Assembly (NCBI GenBank): GCA_021647585.1
Contig: JAKIUK010000002.1
Coordinates: 67,845-131,844, forward strand
DNA length: 64,000 bases
Direction of reading: 5' to 3'
Origin: Methylococcaceae bacterium
GTDB taxonomy: Bacteria; Pseudomonadota; Gammaproteobacteria; Methylococcales; Methylomonadaceae
Part shown: positions 34,977 to 45,063 of the stretch, in pieces
Layout: every line of letters begins with the position of its first letter
Numbering within the stretch: position 1 is the first letter of the stretch
Program-made: the position numbers and the translations under genes
The notes under the pieces: generated by a model
Told to the model about the DNA's origin: nothing
The model's input: the letters and a program-made list of their open reading frames with translations, nothing else
Database searches by the model: none

Positions 34977-36236
34977 ATGATTTCAACCCAAGCAAATTGT
35001 ACGGATATATACGAATCAGGGCTACTTCCAGTTAACCAGGCTGTAACAAAAATAATCTCTGCCCTGCCTTCTATAGAAGGTTACCAAGTTATCAATATAG
35101 AAAAAGCAAAAGGGCGTACTTTGTTTCAGGCCATTATTGCACCATTCAATGTGCCACAGCATAATAATTCTGCTGTTGACGGTTATGCGCTAAATGCCAA
35201 AGATCTCCCTACAAAGGGATACGCATCATTAGAAATTATAGCGTCTGCTTATGCAGGAAAACCCTTTTCAGAAAATATCTCTGCTGGAAACTGTATACGT
35301 ATCATGACGGGCGCACTCATTCCTGATGATGTAAACACCGTTATTATGCAGGAACATGTTGAATTAACTGATCATGCAATCACTATAGATAATCGGCACA
35401 AAGCGGGACAAAATATTCGCATCGCTGGCGAAGATATTCAACAGGGGGCTGAGGTTTTAAAGCCTGGAAGATTTATCACTCCAGCAGATATTGGTTTGAT
35501 GGCCTCTTTGGGTATTAGTGAAATCAAAGTCAAACGAAAACTAAAAGTAGCTATAGCTTCTACCGGAAATGAAATCATTAGTATCGGAGATATTAATTCC
35601 GGCAGTAGCACCTATGATAGTAATAGATACAGCTTGTATGCTGCCTTGGATCGCCCGGATATAGAACTTGTAAATTTAGGCATATTAGAAGACAGTCCAG
35701 AAGCATTGTTAAATAGTTTTAACCAGGCCAGTCAAATGGCTGATATGATTATTTCAACCGGGGGTGTTTCAGTCGGTGATGCAGATCATACCAAAACGGC
35801 TCTAAAGCAATCAGGACAAGTTGATTTCTGGAAAATTGCCATCAAACCGGGTCGTCCCCTGGCCTTTGGTCATATAGATAAAAGTGTATTTTTTGGCTTA
35901 CCCGGTAACCCGGTCGCGGCAATGGTCACCTTTTATCAGTTTGTACTCCCTGCTCTGGAATCTATGCTAGGCATCAAAGACAAAGTAATTGCCCCGAAGA
36001 TACAGCTTAAAACAACTGAAGATATTCGAAAAAAAGCTGGACGAACTGAAATTGTACGGGGTATTCTGCAACAACAGCCTGATGATTCATGGGTTGTTAA
36101 AACAACAGGTAAACAAGGCTCAGGTATTCTTAGCTCTATGAGCATGGCTAATGCATTCATTATCCTTGAACATGATAGATCCTTCGTTAAAGCCGGAGAA
36201 ATGGTCACAGTACAACCTTTTGCAGGTTTATTCTAA
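34977..36236 (+). CDS. moeA: Molybdopterin molybdenumtransferase
   Basis: The 419-residue protein has MoeA motifs: NNSAVDGYAL (substrate region), MTGALIPDDVNTVIMQE, ISTGGVSVGDADHTKTAL, and KPGRPLAFGHI...GLPGNPVAA. It inserts molybdate into molybdopterin to finish the molybdenum cofactor. It lies 8 bases downstream of soxZ and 10 bases upstream of the fnr start, so it is embedded in the thi-sox-moeA-fnr run. Length and motifs are typical. Confidence 0.95.
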   Translation: MISTQANCTDIYESGLLPVNQAVTKIISALPSIEGYQVINIEKAKGRTLFQAIIAPFNVPQHNNSAVDGYALNAKDLPTKGYASLEIIASAYAGKPFSENISAGNCIRIMTGALIPDDVNTVIMQEHVELTDHAITIDNRHKAGQNIRIAGEDIQQGAEVLKPGRFITPADIGLMASLGISEIKVKRKLKVAIASTGNEIISIGDINSGSSTYDSNRYSLYAALDRPDIELVNLGILEDSPEALLNSFNQASQMADMIISTGGVSVGDADHTKTALKQSGQVDFWKIAIKPGRPLAFGHIDKSVFFGLPGNPVAAMVTFYQFVLPALESMLGIKDKVIAPKIQLKTTEDIRKKAGRTEIVRGILQQQPDDSWVVKTTGKQGSGILSSMSMANAFIILEHDRSFVKAGEMVTVQPFAGLF

Positions 36237-36246
36237 AGTCTTAGCT

Positions 36247-36957
36247 ATGAGTTTAAAACAAAACAAGGTTAACTGTAATAACTGTAGTCTGGATAACATT
36301 TGTTTTCCTAGGGGCTTATCTCTGGAAGAAATCAAAACCATCAGTCAAATTATTAAACCTAAAAAAACACTGCAACGTGGTGAATATATATTCCGTGAAG
36401 GTGATGATTTTAGGGGGGTATTAGCTATTAAGTCAGGAACTGCCAAACTGATAAGTAATGACCATCATGGCAATGAACATATTCTGAACATCCTGCTGCC
36501 GGGGGAATTATTGGGATTTGATGGGTTTTGTAACGACAAATACCATTATTCAGCGATTGCATTAGATACACTCAGTTTCTGTGAATTACCCGCAAAAAGC
36601 ATGGATGATATTTTTCATAATGTCCCCACTCTGACAAGAGAACTATTTCGTCATAGTAGCGAGAAGATGAATGACGATAGAAATTTTTTTGTTTTAAGTA
36701 AAAGACCAGCAGAAGAAAGATTAGCCCACTTTTTAATCAGTCTATCGGACAGGCTGCAAAAAAGAGGCTTTTCTGCTTCTGAATTCACCTTATCATTAAC
36801 CCGCCAGGAAATGGGAAATCACTTAGGACTGGCACTGGAAACAGTAAGTCGACTGTTAAAAAGATTCCAGCAAGAAAACCTGATCAACTTTAAAAGCAAA
36901 CACATTGAAATCATAGACATTCCCCGTCTACGCGCTATTTTTACTTATACTGAGTAA
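36247..36957 (+). CDS. fnr: FNR-type oxygen-sensing transcription regulator
   Basis: From the ATG at 36247 the 236-residue protein has Cys10, Cys13 and Cys19 (C-x2-C-x5-C) plus Cys112 in SFCELP, corresponding to E. coli FNR C20, C23, C29 and C122 that hold the oxygen-labile [4Fe-4S] cluster. The C-terminal recognition helix ETVSRLLKRF matches FNR (E-xx-SR), implying TTGAT-N4-ATCAA targets. A start at 36151 is possible in frame but lies within moeA and would add an unrelated leader. It probably switches genes for low-oxygen respiration; its link with moeA is sensible since molybdoenzymes are used anaerobically. Confidence 0.93.
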   Translation: MSLKQNKVNCNNCSLDNICFPRGLSLEEIKTISQIIKPKKTLQRGEYIFREGDDFRGVLAIKSGTAKLISNDHHGNEHILNILLPGELLGFDGFCNDKYHYSAIALDTLSFCELPAKSMDDIFHNVPTLTRELFRHSSEKMNDDRNFFVLSKRPAEERLAHFLISLSDRLQKRGFSASEFTLSLTRQEMGNHLGLALETVSRLLKRFQQENLINFKSKHIEIIDIPRLRAIFTYTE

Positions 36958-37556
36958 TCCATTTTTATTCTGTATAAAAAATAGAATGACTACCATGACG
37001 ATATCTTCATGTTGCAACACGAGGGGTTTTGGGTTTAATTTGTATGAGATGAGTTAATGTCAACAACACGGATACAGCTGACAGGTAACCAATGCGCTAA
37101 ATATGAATATACGACTCGGTATTTCAACCGATCATCATTATAACAATACTCACACAACATTTAAAAACCAGCATATTTTTTTTGTATTCAAAAACATCAG
37201 AGTTTGTAACAAATTAATTTGAAAAATATTTTTTTCTATCTATACTCAACACCTAGTGAATATGTTAGATAGATTTCGGCAACATCAAAAGTATATTAAG
37301 ATACTTTTACGAAATAATTTGAATTGTCTTTTTATCCGTCTTCTACGTTTCAATAATGGTTACATAGTCCACTGTGCGCCTATTGTTTCGCCTTGAATAC
37401 GAATAAAAATCCTGTGCCCAATTACTCAACTTAATTTCATTATCGATCTTATATGTTAAAGCAATCTACTATTTAATTTCATCAACGACAAACAAGCCAA
37501 GCCAATAATTGGTTTCTACTTGATAACAATAAAATCTATACCTTTTGGAGAAAAAT
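36958..37556. other. Intergenic region and RHS leader
   Basis: A 599-bp AT-rich gap without a gene. Just after fnr, ATTCTGTATAAAAAATAGAAT (36969-36989) is a weak inverted repeat that may end transcription. A perfect 8-bp inverted repeat AAAAGTAT-ATTAAG-ATACTTTT lies at 37287-37308. A GGAG ribosome-binding site precedes the GTG start of the RHS gene by 6 bases. Confidence 0.4.
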
Positions 37557-40500
37557 GTGCAAAACATATTGATTACAAATTACAATCGTTATTTGTCCTA
37601 TTTCCTTTTGTTCCTGGTAAATTTTTTAATTCTGTTTTCTACTCATTCATCAGCTTCTGTCCCAGTAAACCCCAACTTGCCAGGCATTAATAGTTTTGAA
37701 CCCGAAAGTTTGTCTCCTCAAGCTGCTAAAGCTATCCTCTCGAAAAAATCTATTCGAGCCAGCAGTGTACCTGTTAGAGCTAATGTTAATAGAGCACGTT
37801 ACGCAAGCATTTCACCTAGCGTTGCAAGCTCACTAAAAACCCAGGCATTATATACGCCAATTCATGGTGTGATCTCACCGTTAGACTCTATCGCACTTAA
37901 AGAATCAAGTATTCAACCAGGAATAATTACTACTCGCTCAGGTGCACCAGCAAAGGAGCCTATGGCTCAAACACCAGTTTCACCATCGAAAACGGTTTCT
38001 ACTAGCAATATTACTCTCTCGGCAGTTGTTACCGGAATTCCAGAGATCGTAGAATTGGCACGCGCGCTACGACATGATCCTCAACTAATCTATGAATATG
38101 TTCATGATAACATCAGGTATACTCCAGTCTACGGCGTAACTCGTGGCCCCGTTGGAACCATTCTTGATAGGGAAGGTAATGATTTTGATCAAGCTGAATT
38201 AATGGTTGCATTGTTACGCGAATCTGGTTTCTCAGCCAGCTTTATACATGGGCAGGTCAACCTGGCTCAACAACAACTCAGTGATTGGTTGGGAGTAGAC
38301 AATCAATATCGCTCAATAGCTCTCTTGCTTTCACGTGCAAATATTCCGGCAACAGTTTTTGGTTTAGGCACATGGCCTAATGAAATCGCAGTAACTGCTC
38401 ATATCGACCATGTTTGGGTAAAAGCGAATATCAATGGAACTGATTACATCTTTGACCCCAGCATAAAAAAACACAGCTATAAAAACGGAATTGATTTAAC
38501 TGCCGCCATGGGCTACGACCAGAATAGTTTTTTAACTGCTTCGTTACAGGGTGCTACTCAAACAGCTGATTTCATCCAGAACGTTAACCGAACAAACATA
38601 AGAGATAACTTATCAAACTATGCAAACAATCTGGTTAATCATATCCGAACACAATTACCTGAGGCAACGTTAGCAGATATTATCGGCGGCAAAAGCATCA
38701 TCCCTCTAAGTGGACCCGTTTGGCAAACGATTCATCCTAATGCGATTCCAGGTACTGAAGAAGAATGGCTGACGGCTATTCCCGATCAATACAGAAAATC
38801 ATTACGCGTTCAGTATCAGGATATTGATGCATCTTTTTTTGCCGATGAGATCTACGGACAACGGCTGAGTCTATTTTTTAATGCCAATAACCAACCTGTA
38901 CTTAGTCTTGATGGCGTTGTGGTTGCTACGGGAGCTGGTGGCATAAGTACATTATTGACATTAACTGTTGACCAGCCCTATGCAGGGCACAATGGTATTG
39001 ATGGTAACAGGATTGTAAACATGCATGTCAAAGTAGGTATACCCCATATTATTGTGAATGATTGGGGATTTTCTGGACGAAAAATAATTGAAAAACACCG
39101 CAAAGCCCTGACTCAACATCAAAATGAGGGACTGGCAGCCAATTCGGAAGCTGTATTAGGGTCATCACTCGCATTATTAAGCGCTACGATCCAGGCAGAA
39201 ACAGGCCAAGTCTGGCGTTTAGCAGGACAAATTTCTAACTGTGAAAATATGCGGCACAGTATGATAGGTGTAGTTGGATACGATGGAGCGCCGTATTTTA
39301 ATCTATCATCTCTTATGACAAATTCCTGTTTGAACTTTGATCCTGCCAACCCAGGGGCAAAGAAAGTGGCAAATTTTTTTACGGGTGCAGGTCATGCCAG
39401 CGCACTGGAATGGGGCGTAATTGAACAAACTCAACCCGTAGGTGCGGTTTCAACAGTCAAGCTAATCGATATTGCTAATAGCTTATCCCATAAAATTTTT
39501 GATGTAACCAATGTTAATTTTCCAGCTATTCAATCTCAACTGATTAACTACAGTCCTGCAAATATTTTAGGAATTAAAGCTTACCTAAATGATGGAAGTC
39601 GGATACTTTTACCCCAAAATGGTGCGCTAATCCAAGGGAACTGGACTGGGCACGGTTATTTAGGAATAGGCGCACATGAAGAAAAAATAAGTCACATGAT
39701 CAGTGGTAATTTAAAAGGCGGCTTTCCAGACGATTCACTTTCATGGTGGGACAGTATTATTGGGTCATTTGATAGCGGTTGGAATTCTGATACCTGGGGC
39801 AACGGATCTAATGGTCATATCGAAACTAGAGATCCTATTGATTTGGTTACTGGCCACTTTCTTTATAAACATGATGATTTAATAGCAGGTAGTCAGGCAT
39901 TGCCTTTTGGGTTGGGTATTCAACGGTCTTACACATCAGGAGCACGTTTGCAAGACGGCCCTTTAGGAAGAGGCTGGACGCACAATTTTGACATTACTGC
40001 CAAAATAAGTAGTGATGGCTTTCAAGGCATGGGTGAGGACTCTCCCATTGATTCTGCTGCTGCCATAGCCGGTCTTTTTGTTTCACTTGATTTGCAATAT
40101 GGAAGTTTGGTATATGGAAATGATGGTACCATCAGAACCACAGCAAAAATGCTAACAGCAGTACTTACCCAGCGTTGGTTAATGGATAATCTAATTGACA
40201 ATACCGTTATTGTTGTGCAACCGGGGGGAACTCACCAGTTTATTAAACTGGCTGATGGCAGCTATAACCCCCCGCCAGGTTCAGCAGCAAAACTCACGCA
40301 AAACATAGATAACAGCTTCGTGCACCGCAGCAAACAGGGTATAGAACTGGATTTTGATATAACAGGTAAGCTGAGTACCTGGCGAGACACCAATAACAAC
40401 GAAATAAATTTTGGTTATGACAATTCAGATAAATTAACATGGGTTTCAAATAACTTTGGACGTAGTTTATCTTTTTCCTATACAGGAAATCGAATTACCA

Positions 40501-43500
40501 CGGTCACTGATGATACCGGTAGAAATATAAATTACGGCTATAGTCCAGATGGAAATTTACTGACTTATTCCAATGCCGTTGGAGACACGACAACCTATGT
40601 CTATGACTTACCGGGACGTCTTACTCAGTTCTTTCAACCGGCCAAACCCAACCATCCAATGGTAACAAATACCTACAATAGCCTGGATCAAGTGACACGA
40701 CAACTAGATGCCTCATCATTACCTTGGGAATATTTCTTTGCAGATGGATTTCGTAGTGAGGAGAAAAGTCCACTGGGTAGTTTCACACATCTATGGTACT
40801 TTGATGAGTCGGGTAACCCTGTGATAGACCGAAATCGAGTTTATCAAACTACAACACATGATTACGATGGGCATCATCGCCGAATAAAAACCACTTTGCC
40901 TGAAGGCAACAGCATTGAGTATGCCTATGATACAAATCATAATCCAATTACAGTCATTAATAATCCGAAACCGGGATCTACAGCACCCTCTCATGTAGAA
41001 ACGTACACATACGATTCGCATTTTAACAAGATACAGACTTATACCAATTCATTAGGCCAAATTACCACCAACACCTATGATCCGTTAACCGGTAATTTGC
41101 TGACTATTGAGCAACCTGCAGTAGGCATCAAGATACCGCAAACGACTTTTACATATAACACGAGCGGGCAACTACTGTCACAAACCGATCCAACCGGCAT
41201 GCTGACTCGTTATACCTACGACCCGGCAACAGGAAACCTATTATCAACCACTGTGGATGACAATGACCTAAAACTGAGTACTTCGTTCAACTATGATGCA
41301 TGGGGAAATATAGCATCCCAGATTGATCCCAATGGAAATGCTACCACTTATGTATTTGATGTCATGGGACGGATAACCAATACCATTTCGTCGGCACCCT
41401 ATCGTTTTGAGACCCGCTTTAAATATGATGCGGATAGCAATCTAGAACAAAAGCAAGTGCAAACATCTAATACCACAAATCCATGGCAAACCACACTCTA
41501 TGGTTATCATAGCAATGGAAAACTTTCAACCGTGATTGATCCTGAATTTAGTTTCACAGCATATTATTATGATCTTTGGGGTAATGTACAAGTAACATAT
41601 GATGAAGAAAGTCGAAGGACTACGTCACATTATGATTTCGCAGGGCGACTGTATTCAACAGGCGATAATCTTGGCCGAACACTGCAACGATACACCTACA
41701 CCTCCAATGGACTGACGGCAAGTGTCGAAGATGCCAATGGAAATATAACAACCTATGATTATGATGAATTTGACCGCCTAGCAAAAGTTACTTTCCCAGA
41801 CACCAGTTTTGAAAGCTATACCTACGATGATGCGGGTAACCAACTGAGTAAGAAAACCCGTAAAGGGGAAACGATTTTATACCGTTACGATGCACTTAAT
41901 CGTCAGAAGAGCAAAACAATACCAGGGAAAACACCTGTCAATTATAGTTATGACCTATCAGGTCGTCAGACACAGGTAACCGATAGCACAGGAACAATTA
42001 GTTATAGCTATGATACTGCGGGTCGATTATCTGCTGTCACCAATGCAGATAATAAAACCATCCAATATCAATACGATAATGTCGGAAATCGAACCCGGCT
42101 AACCTATTCTGACAACAATTTTATCACCTTCAGCTATGATCAATTAAATCGACTGAAAACTGTAAAAAACGCCAGTAATGCAATGATTGCACGATACAGT
42201 TATGATGCCTTATCTCGCACAACAACCCTGACATATAGTAACGGCACACAAACCCGCTACAGCTATGAACGGGACAATGATCTGTCATCACTAACCCATC
42301 AATTTAAAAATAACAACGTTACCTTTGGATATACTCATAATAGAACCCATCAACGTGTTCGTGATGATATCAGTAATGATGCTTTTGCTAATTGGCCAAG
42401 TACAATTGCGACAACAACCTACACCGCAAATAACCTTAATCAATACACACAAGCAGGCACAGTACGACTAAACTATGATGGAAATGGTAATTTACACCGT
42501 TACAAAAGTAACAAATATATCTACGATGCAGAAAACCGACTGACTATTGCCAGCACACCATCAGGTGTTGTAACTTATACTTATGACTCGATGGGCAGGC
42601 GCATTCAAAAGAATGTCGGTACCTCGGTGACAAAGTACCTGTATGATCAAGACCAGGTACTTGAAGAATTTAATGGTACTGGCCAGCTGTTGAGAAAATA
42701 TATCTACGGACCGGGACTGGATCAGCCTATCGCAATGGTGGTGGGTGCAGACAACTATTATTACCACTTTGATGGCTTAGGTTCCGTCATTGCATTAAGT
42801 GATGCTACAGGGTTAGATGTAGAACGATACGCTTACGGTCCTTTTGGTGAGGATGTGGTTACCAGTAGCCCCCTCGGCAATCCCTATCGTTACACCGCCC
42901 GTCGGTTTGATGAAGAAACGGGTCTCTATTATTACCGTGCACGTTTTTACAACACATCACTCAAACGTTTTCTACAAACAGATCCCATTGGATATGGCGA
43001 TGGCATGAATATGTATGCCTATGTGGGAAATGATCCTTTAAACCTAATTGATCCGACTGGGTTAATAGGTGCTAGACTCAAAAGTGAATTCACCAGTATG
43101 TTGAACTCAGATGAATTTGAAGTGGTATGGGGTAGGTTTTTGACTGTTGCAGTCGGTCCAATTGAAATGATGGCCACTATTCAAGCTGAAGCTCTCTTTG
43201 GAAGGCTTGCAAGTACTTTTATCGCTGAGCGTAGGTTGGCTACAAATGGACCAATTAGTGTCGATGATCTGATAAAGAATTCTATACCTGGTCGAGTGAC
43301 TAAAGGGCGAACAAAGCAATTTGATCGATCTGGTGGTTTAGATCAAGCTAACAAGGACTTTGATGCTCTGGGTCCTCAGAACGTTAGAAATATTGACACC
43401 CCATTTGGTCCAGGTAGAGCAGGAACGCTACCCGATGGGAGACAAGTTAATGTCAGGCCAGGTAGTTCTAATGGCGGTCCTCCTACCCTAGAGGTACAGA

Positions 43501-43538
43501 AGGGAAAGAACATAACAAAATTTCGATTTAATGGTTAG
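37557..43538 (+). CDS. Large secreted RHS/YD-repeat protein with polymorphic toxin tip
   Basis: The 1993-residue protein starts at GTG 37557 (GGAG site 6 bases upstream; the ATG at 37555 is out of frame and stops at once). It has a signal-type hydrophobic N-terminus, a transglutaminase-like region (about 165-330) that lacks the catalytic Cys (REGNDFDQAELM), a DUF6531-like start of the RHS shell (RDPIDLVTGHF), many YD repeats, and the RHS core end TDPIGYGDGMNMYAYVGNDP...DPTGL. The last 157 residues are a unique tip ending with GRAGTLPDGRQVNVRPGSS and LEVQKGKN, consistent with a small nuclease-type toxin; exact family unproven. The adjacent gene at 43544 is its likely immunity protein. No PAAR, VgrG or secretion genes are nearby. 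Confidence 0.93.
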   Translation: MQNILITNYNRYLSYFLLFLVNFLILFSTHSSASVPVNPNLPGINSFEPESLSPQAAKAILSKKSIRASSVPVRANVNRARYASISPSVASSLKTQALYTPIHGVISPLDSIALKESSIQPGIITTRSGAPAKEPMAQTPVSPSKTVSTSNITLSAVVTGIPEIVELARALRHDPQLIYEYVHDNIRYTPVYGVTRGPVGTILDREGNDFDQAELMVALLRESGFSASFIHGQVNLAQQQLSDWLGVDNQYRSIALLLSRANIPATVFGLGTWPNEIAVTAHIDHVWVKANINGTDYIFDPSIKKHSYKNGIDLTAAMGYDQNSFLTASLQGATQTADFIQNVNRTNIRDNLSNYANNLVNHIRTQLPEATLADIIGGKSIIPLSGPVWQTIHPNAIPGTEEEWLTAIPDQYRKSLRVQYQDIDASFFADEIYGQRLSLFFNANNQPVLSLDGVVVATGAGGISTLLTLTVDQPYAGHNGIDGNRIVNMHVKVGIPHIIVNDWGFSGRKIIEKHRKALTQHQNEGLAANSEAVLGSSLALLSATIQAETGQVWRLAGQISNCENMRHSMIGVVGYDGAPYFNLSSLMTNSCLNFDPANPGAKKVANFFTGAGHASALEWGVIEQTQPVGAVSTVKLIDIANSLSHKIFDVTNVNFPAIQSQLINYSPANILGIKAYLNDGSRILLPQNGALIQGNWTGHGYLGIGAHEEKISHMISGNLKGGFPDDSLSWWDSIIGSFDSGWNSDTWGNGSNGHIETRDPIDLVTGHFLYKHDDLIAGSQALPFGLGIQRSYTSGARLQDGPLGRGWTHNFDITAKISSDGFQGMGEDSPIDSAAAIAGLFVSLDLQYGSLVYGNDGTIRTTAKMLTAVLTQRWLMDNLIDNTVIVVQPGGTHQFIKLADGSYNPPPGSAAKLTQNIDNSFVHRSKQGIELDFDITGKLSTWRDTNNNEINFGYDNSDKLTWVSNNFGRSLSFSYTGNRITTVTDDTGRNINYGYSPDGNLLTYSNAVGDTTTYVYDLPGRLTQFFQPAKPNHPMVTNTYNSLDQVTRQLDASSLPWEYFFADGFRSEEKSPLGSFTHLWYFDESGNPVIDRNRVYQTTTHDYDGHHRRIKTTLPEGNSIEYAYDTNHNPITVINNPKPGSTAPSHVETYTYDSHFNKIQTYTNSLGQITTNTYDPLTGNLLTIEQPAVGIKIPQTTFTYNTSGQLLSQTDPTGMLTRYTYDPATGNLLSTTVDDNDLKLSTSFNYDAWGNIASQIDPNGNATTYVFDVMGRITNTISSAPYRFETRFKYDADSNLEQKQVQTSNTTNPWQTTLYGYHSNGKLSTVIDPEFSFTAYYYDLWGNVQVTYDEESRRTTSHYDFAGRLYSTGDNLGRTLQRYTYTSNGLTASVEDANGNITTYDYDEFDRLAKVTFPDTSFESYTYDDAGNQLSKKTRKGETILYRYDALNRQKSKTIPGKTPVNYSYDLSGRQTQVTDSTGTISYSYDTAGRLSAVTNADNKTIQYQYDNVGNRTRLTYSDNNFITFSYDQLNRLKTVKNASNAMIARYSYDALSRTTTLTYSNGTQTRYSYERDNDLSSLTHQFKNNNVTFGYTHNRTHQRVRDDISNDAFANWPSTIATTTYTANNLNQYTQAGTVRLNYDGNGNLHRYKSNKYIYDAENRLTIASTPSGVVTYTYDSMGRRIQKNVGTSVTKYLYDQDQVLEEFNGTGQLLRKYIYGPGLDQPIAMVVGADNYYYHFDGLGSVIALSDATGLDVERYAYGPFGEDVVTSSPLGNPYRYTARRFDEETGLYYYRARFYNTSLKRFLQTDPIGYGDGMNMYAYVGNDPLNLIDPTGLIGARLKSEFTSMLNSDEFEVVWGRFLTVAVGPIEMMATIQAEALFGRLASTFIAERRLATNGPISVDDLIKNSIPGRVTKGRTKQFDRSGGLDQANKDFDALGPQNVRNIDTPFGPGRAGTLPDGRQVNVRPGSSNGGPPTLEVQKGKNITKFRFNG

Positions 43539-43543
43539 CTGCT

Positions 43544-43939
43544 ATGCGAAAGAATAGTTTTAAAAAATGGGAGCCTATATCAGAGCTGCCAGAAGAGATG
43601 TATTTAGAAGGCCTGCACAATGACTATGAGGGTTTTAGGCTCCTGCTTAAAGGTGCTGGTGATCAAGCAAAAATGTTGCGAATAACCTTTGACCATGCCC
43701 TTGCTTATAGGGGTATTGATGAAGGAGATTTAATATCCTATGAGCGATTTGATGAGGATGATCATTTGGGTAGGTGGGGGTTCTTCATAGTCAATTCTTC
43801 GGATTATCTTGAGTGGTTTAACGATTCAAGCCAAGGGATTCACGAAGGAGAAAATGTTATACATTATGCTATTTACACTCCCAATGATTGCTTGGATATA
43901 TTATCTGTATACCCTCCTGAAGTTGAGTGGTTGAACTGA
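43544..43939 (+). CDS. Predicted immunity protein for the RHS tip
   Basis: The 131-residue acidic protein begins 5 bases after the RHS stop. It has no signal peptide and reads KWEPISELPEEMYLEGLHND, then YEGFRLLLKG and LAYRGIDEGDLISYE, then DYLEWF and HYAIYTPNDC. It resembles small immunity proteins that commonly follow polymorphic toxin tips with the LPDG...VRPGSS end. Position, size, acidity (opposite to a basic tip) and lack of export signal support immunity. I cannot name its Pfam family with certainty. Confidence 0.75.
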   Translation: MRKNSFKKWEPISELPEEMYLEGLHNDYEGFRLLLKGAGDQAKMLRITFDHALAYRGIDEGDLISYERFDEDDHLGRWGFFIVNSSDYLEWFNDSSQGIHEGENVIHYAIYTPNDCLDILSVYPPEVEWLN

Positions 43940-43971
43940 CCACGGTATGCAGGAACCATGAAGAATCGTAA

Positions 43972-44271
43972 CACGTAAGGCGGAACCGTGATGGGTCGTA
44001 AGTTGGAATAGCGATAGCGTTTTCCGACATGATATACACGATGATTCTTTTGTTTTCGATGGATTGGCGGAATGCACTATCGCTTTTCCGCCCTACAAGC
44101 TGATATGGAATATTACCCTATATGGTATGGCAAACTATGATGAATTTTTTTGATGTGGTGATGGGGTTGATGATTGGGGTTTTTATGGGAAATACTATCG
44201 CTATTCCACCCAACGGTATACGACTTACATGATAAGGGGATATGTCTAACTATTTGCGATACCGTATTAAA
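43972..44271. repeat. 300-bp repeat unit ending in the first ten codons of a RAYT transposase
   Basis: The unit begins CACGTAAGGCGGAACCGTGATG, contains the REP hairpin TTGGAATAGCGATAGCG...TCCGAC, and ends with ATGTCTAACTATTTGCGATA...AAA (44242-44271), identical to codons 1-10 of the RAYT gene at 46278. The next unit begins exactly 300 bp later, at 44272. A 13-base-shorter version with the same order leads into the intact RAYT start (46021-46307). This is therefore a duplicated RAYT leader truncated by another repeat. Confidence 0.85.
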
Positions 44272-44394
44272 CACGTAAGGCGGAACCGTGATGGGTCGTA
44301 AGTTGGAATAGCGATAGCGTTTTCCGACATGATATACACGATGATTCTTTTGTTTTCGGTGGATTGGCGGAATGCACTATCGCTTTTCCGCCCT
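44272..44394. repeat. Second copy of the CACGTAAGG repeat unit
   Basis: It is nearly identical to the first 123 bases of the unit at 43972 (one change, CGATGGATT to CGGTGGATT) and then joins the toxin-tip fragment after CCGCCCTACAA. The sequence hence provides the upstream border of orphan cassette 1. Confidence 0.8.
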
Positions 44395-44553
44395 ACAACG
44401 TTGCAGGGCGGCAAAAGGTTTCCAGCGGAAAACCTGGTAAACAAGGGCAACTCAGCAACGAGGTACGTCCACCCAAAAACGGGGCGGTCGGTCGTTATTG
44501 ATGATGTTACGAAGGAGATTATTCATGTCGGCGGCGATGGCTTCAAATACTAG
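44329..44553 (+). pseudogene. Orphan toxin-tip fragment, cassette 1
   Basis: An open frame of 74 codons whose first 25 come from the repeat unit and whose last 50 encode a toxin-like C-terminus: GGKRFPAENLVNKGNSATR, YVHPKTGRSVVIDDV, EIIHVGGDGFKY. This resembles the end of polymorphic/colicin-like nuclease tips, with no delivery domain or RHS core. It is followed, overlapping, by a predicted immunity gene. It has the appearance of a displaced RHS tip that could be used only after recombination. Confidence 0.65.
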
Positions 44554-44770
44554 TACTATTTACGTGAACCTTCTTGACGAGGGAGTAGCGGTAGTGCGAC
44601 CAACACAAGGTTTATAATTGGGTGTCGATGAGTACGAAGTCTTGCCTCCTGCCGACTACGACCCTGATGACGAACTTTGGGAGTTTCCGCCTGGGAGTAT
44701 TGTTCGGTGCATTCGAGAAGAACGAGATGGCGAGATAATACTGGTTGCGAGGGAATTAGTGTCGAAGTAA
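44537..44770 (+). pseudogene. Predicted immunity gene of cassette 1, interrupted by one stop
   Basis: Reading from the ATG at 44537 (another ATG at 44525) gives STIYVNLLDEGVAVVRPTQG, then a TAA at 44615-44617, then GVDEYEVLPPADYDPDDELW, EFPPGSIVRC and a stop at 44768. The complete pattern (TIYV-LL-EG...V-RP ... DPDDE-WEFPPGSIVRC) is that of a widespread small acidic protein found next to toxin tips. Only the single internal stop breaks it. The start overlaps the toxin fragment's end, as in real toxin-immunity pairs. Confidence 0.65.
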
Positions 44771-44838
44771 CAGATGTGGCGTTGCTGCAAAGTGGACACT
44801 GGGCCAAGGTAAGTCTGCCACCAAGTGGGCAAACCAAA

Positions 44839-45063
44839 CACGTAAGGCGGAACCGTGATGGGTCGTAACCACGGTACGCCGGAACCATGAAGAATCGTAG
44901 GTTGGATTAGCGAAGCGTTATCCGACATGAAAGAACGGTGGAAACCTTGATCGATGGCTATATTTTTGAGCGAGACGGGGTTTGAAACTTTATTAACACC
45001 AAAAGGTGTATTGGTATGCAAAAAAACATAAACGTTACGAACGGGACAAATATCCCGTCCAAC
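44839..45063. repeat. Repeat unit with CACGTAAGG start and 'CCACGGTACGCC' block, copy 1
   Basis: The first 30 bases (44839-44868) repeat the CACGTAAGGCGGAACCGTGA block; 44869-45063 then match 45806-46020 almost base for base, including the REP-like TTGGATTAGCGAAGCGTTA hairpin, ACACCAAAAGGTGT and CGGGACAAATATCCCG. This copy lacks a short segment (GAGACGGGG...CCCCGTCTC arm) present in the other. It borders cassette 2 on the left. Confidence 0.8.

Noticed and set aside
36151..36246. Longer start for the FNR gene
   Set aside because: It would lie within moeA and add residues not found in FNR proteins; the ATG at 36247 gives the right Cys positions.
37545..37556. TTG start for the RHS gene
   Set aside because: The GGAG site (37547-37550) fits the GTG at 37557; from 37545 it would lie inside the start itself.
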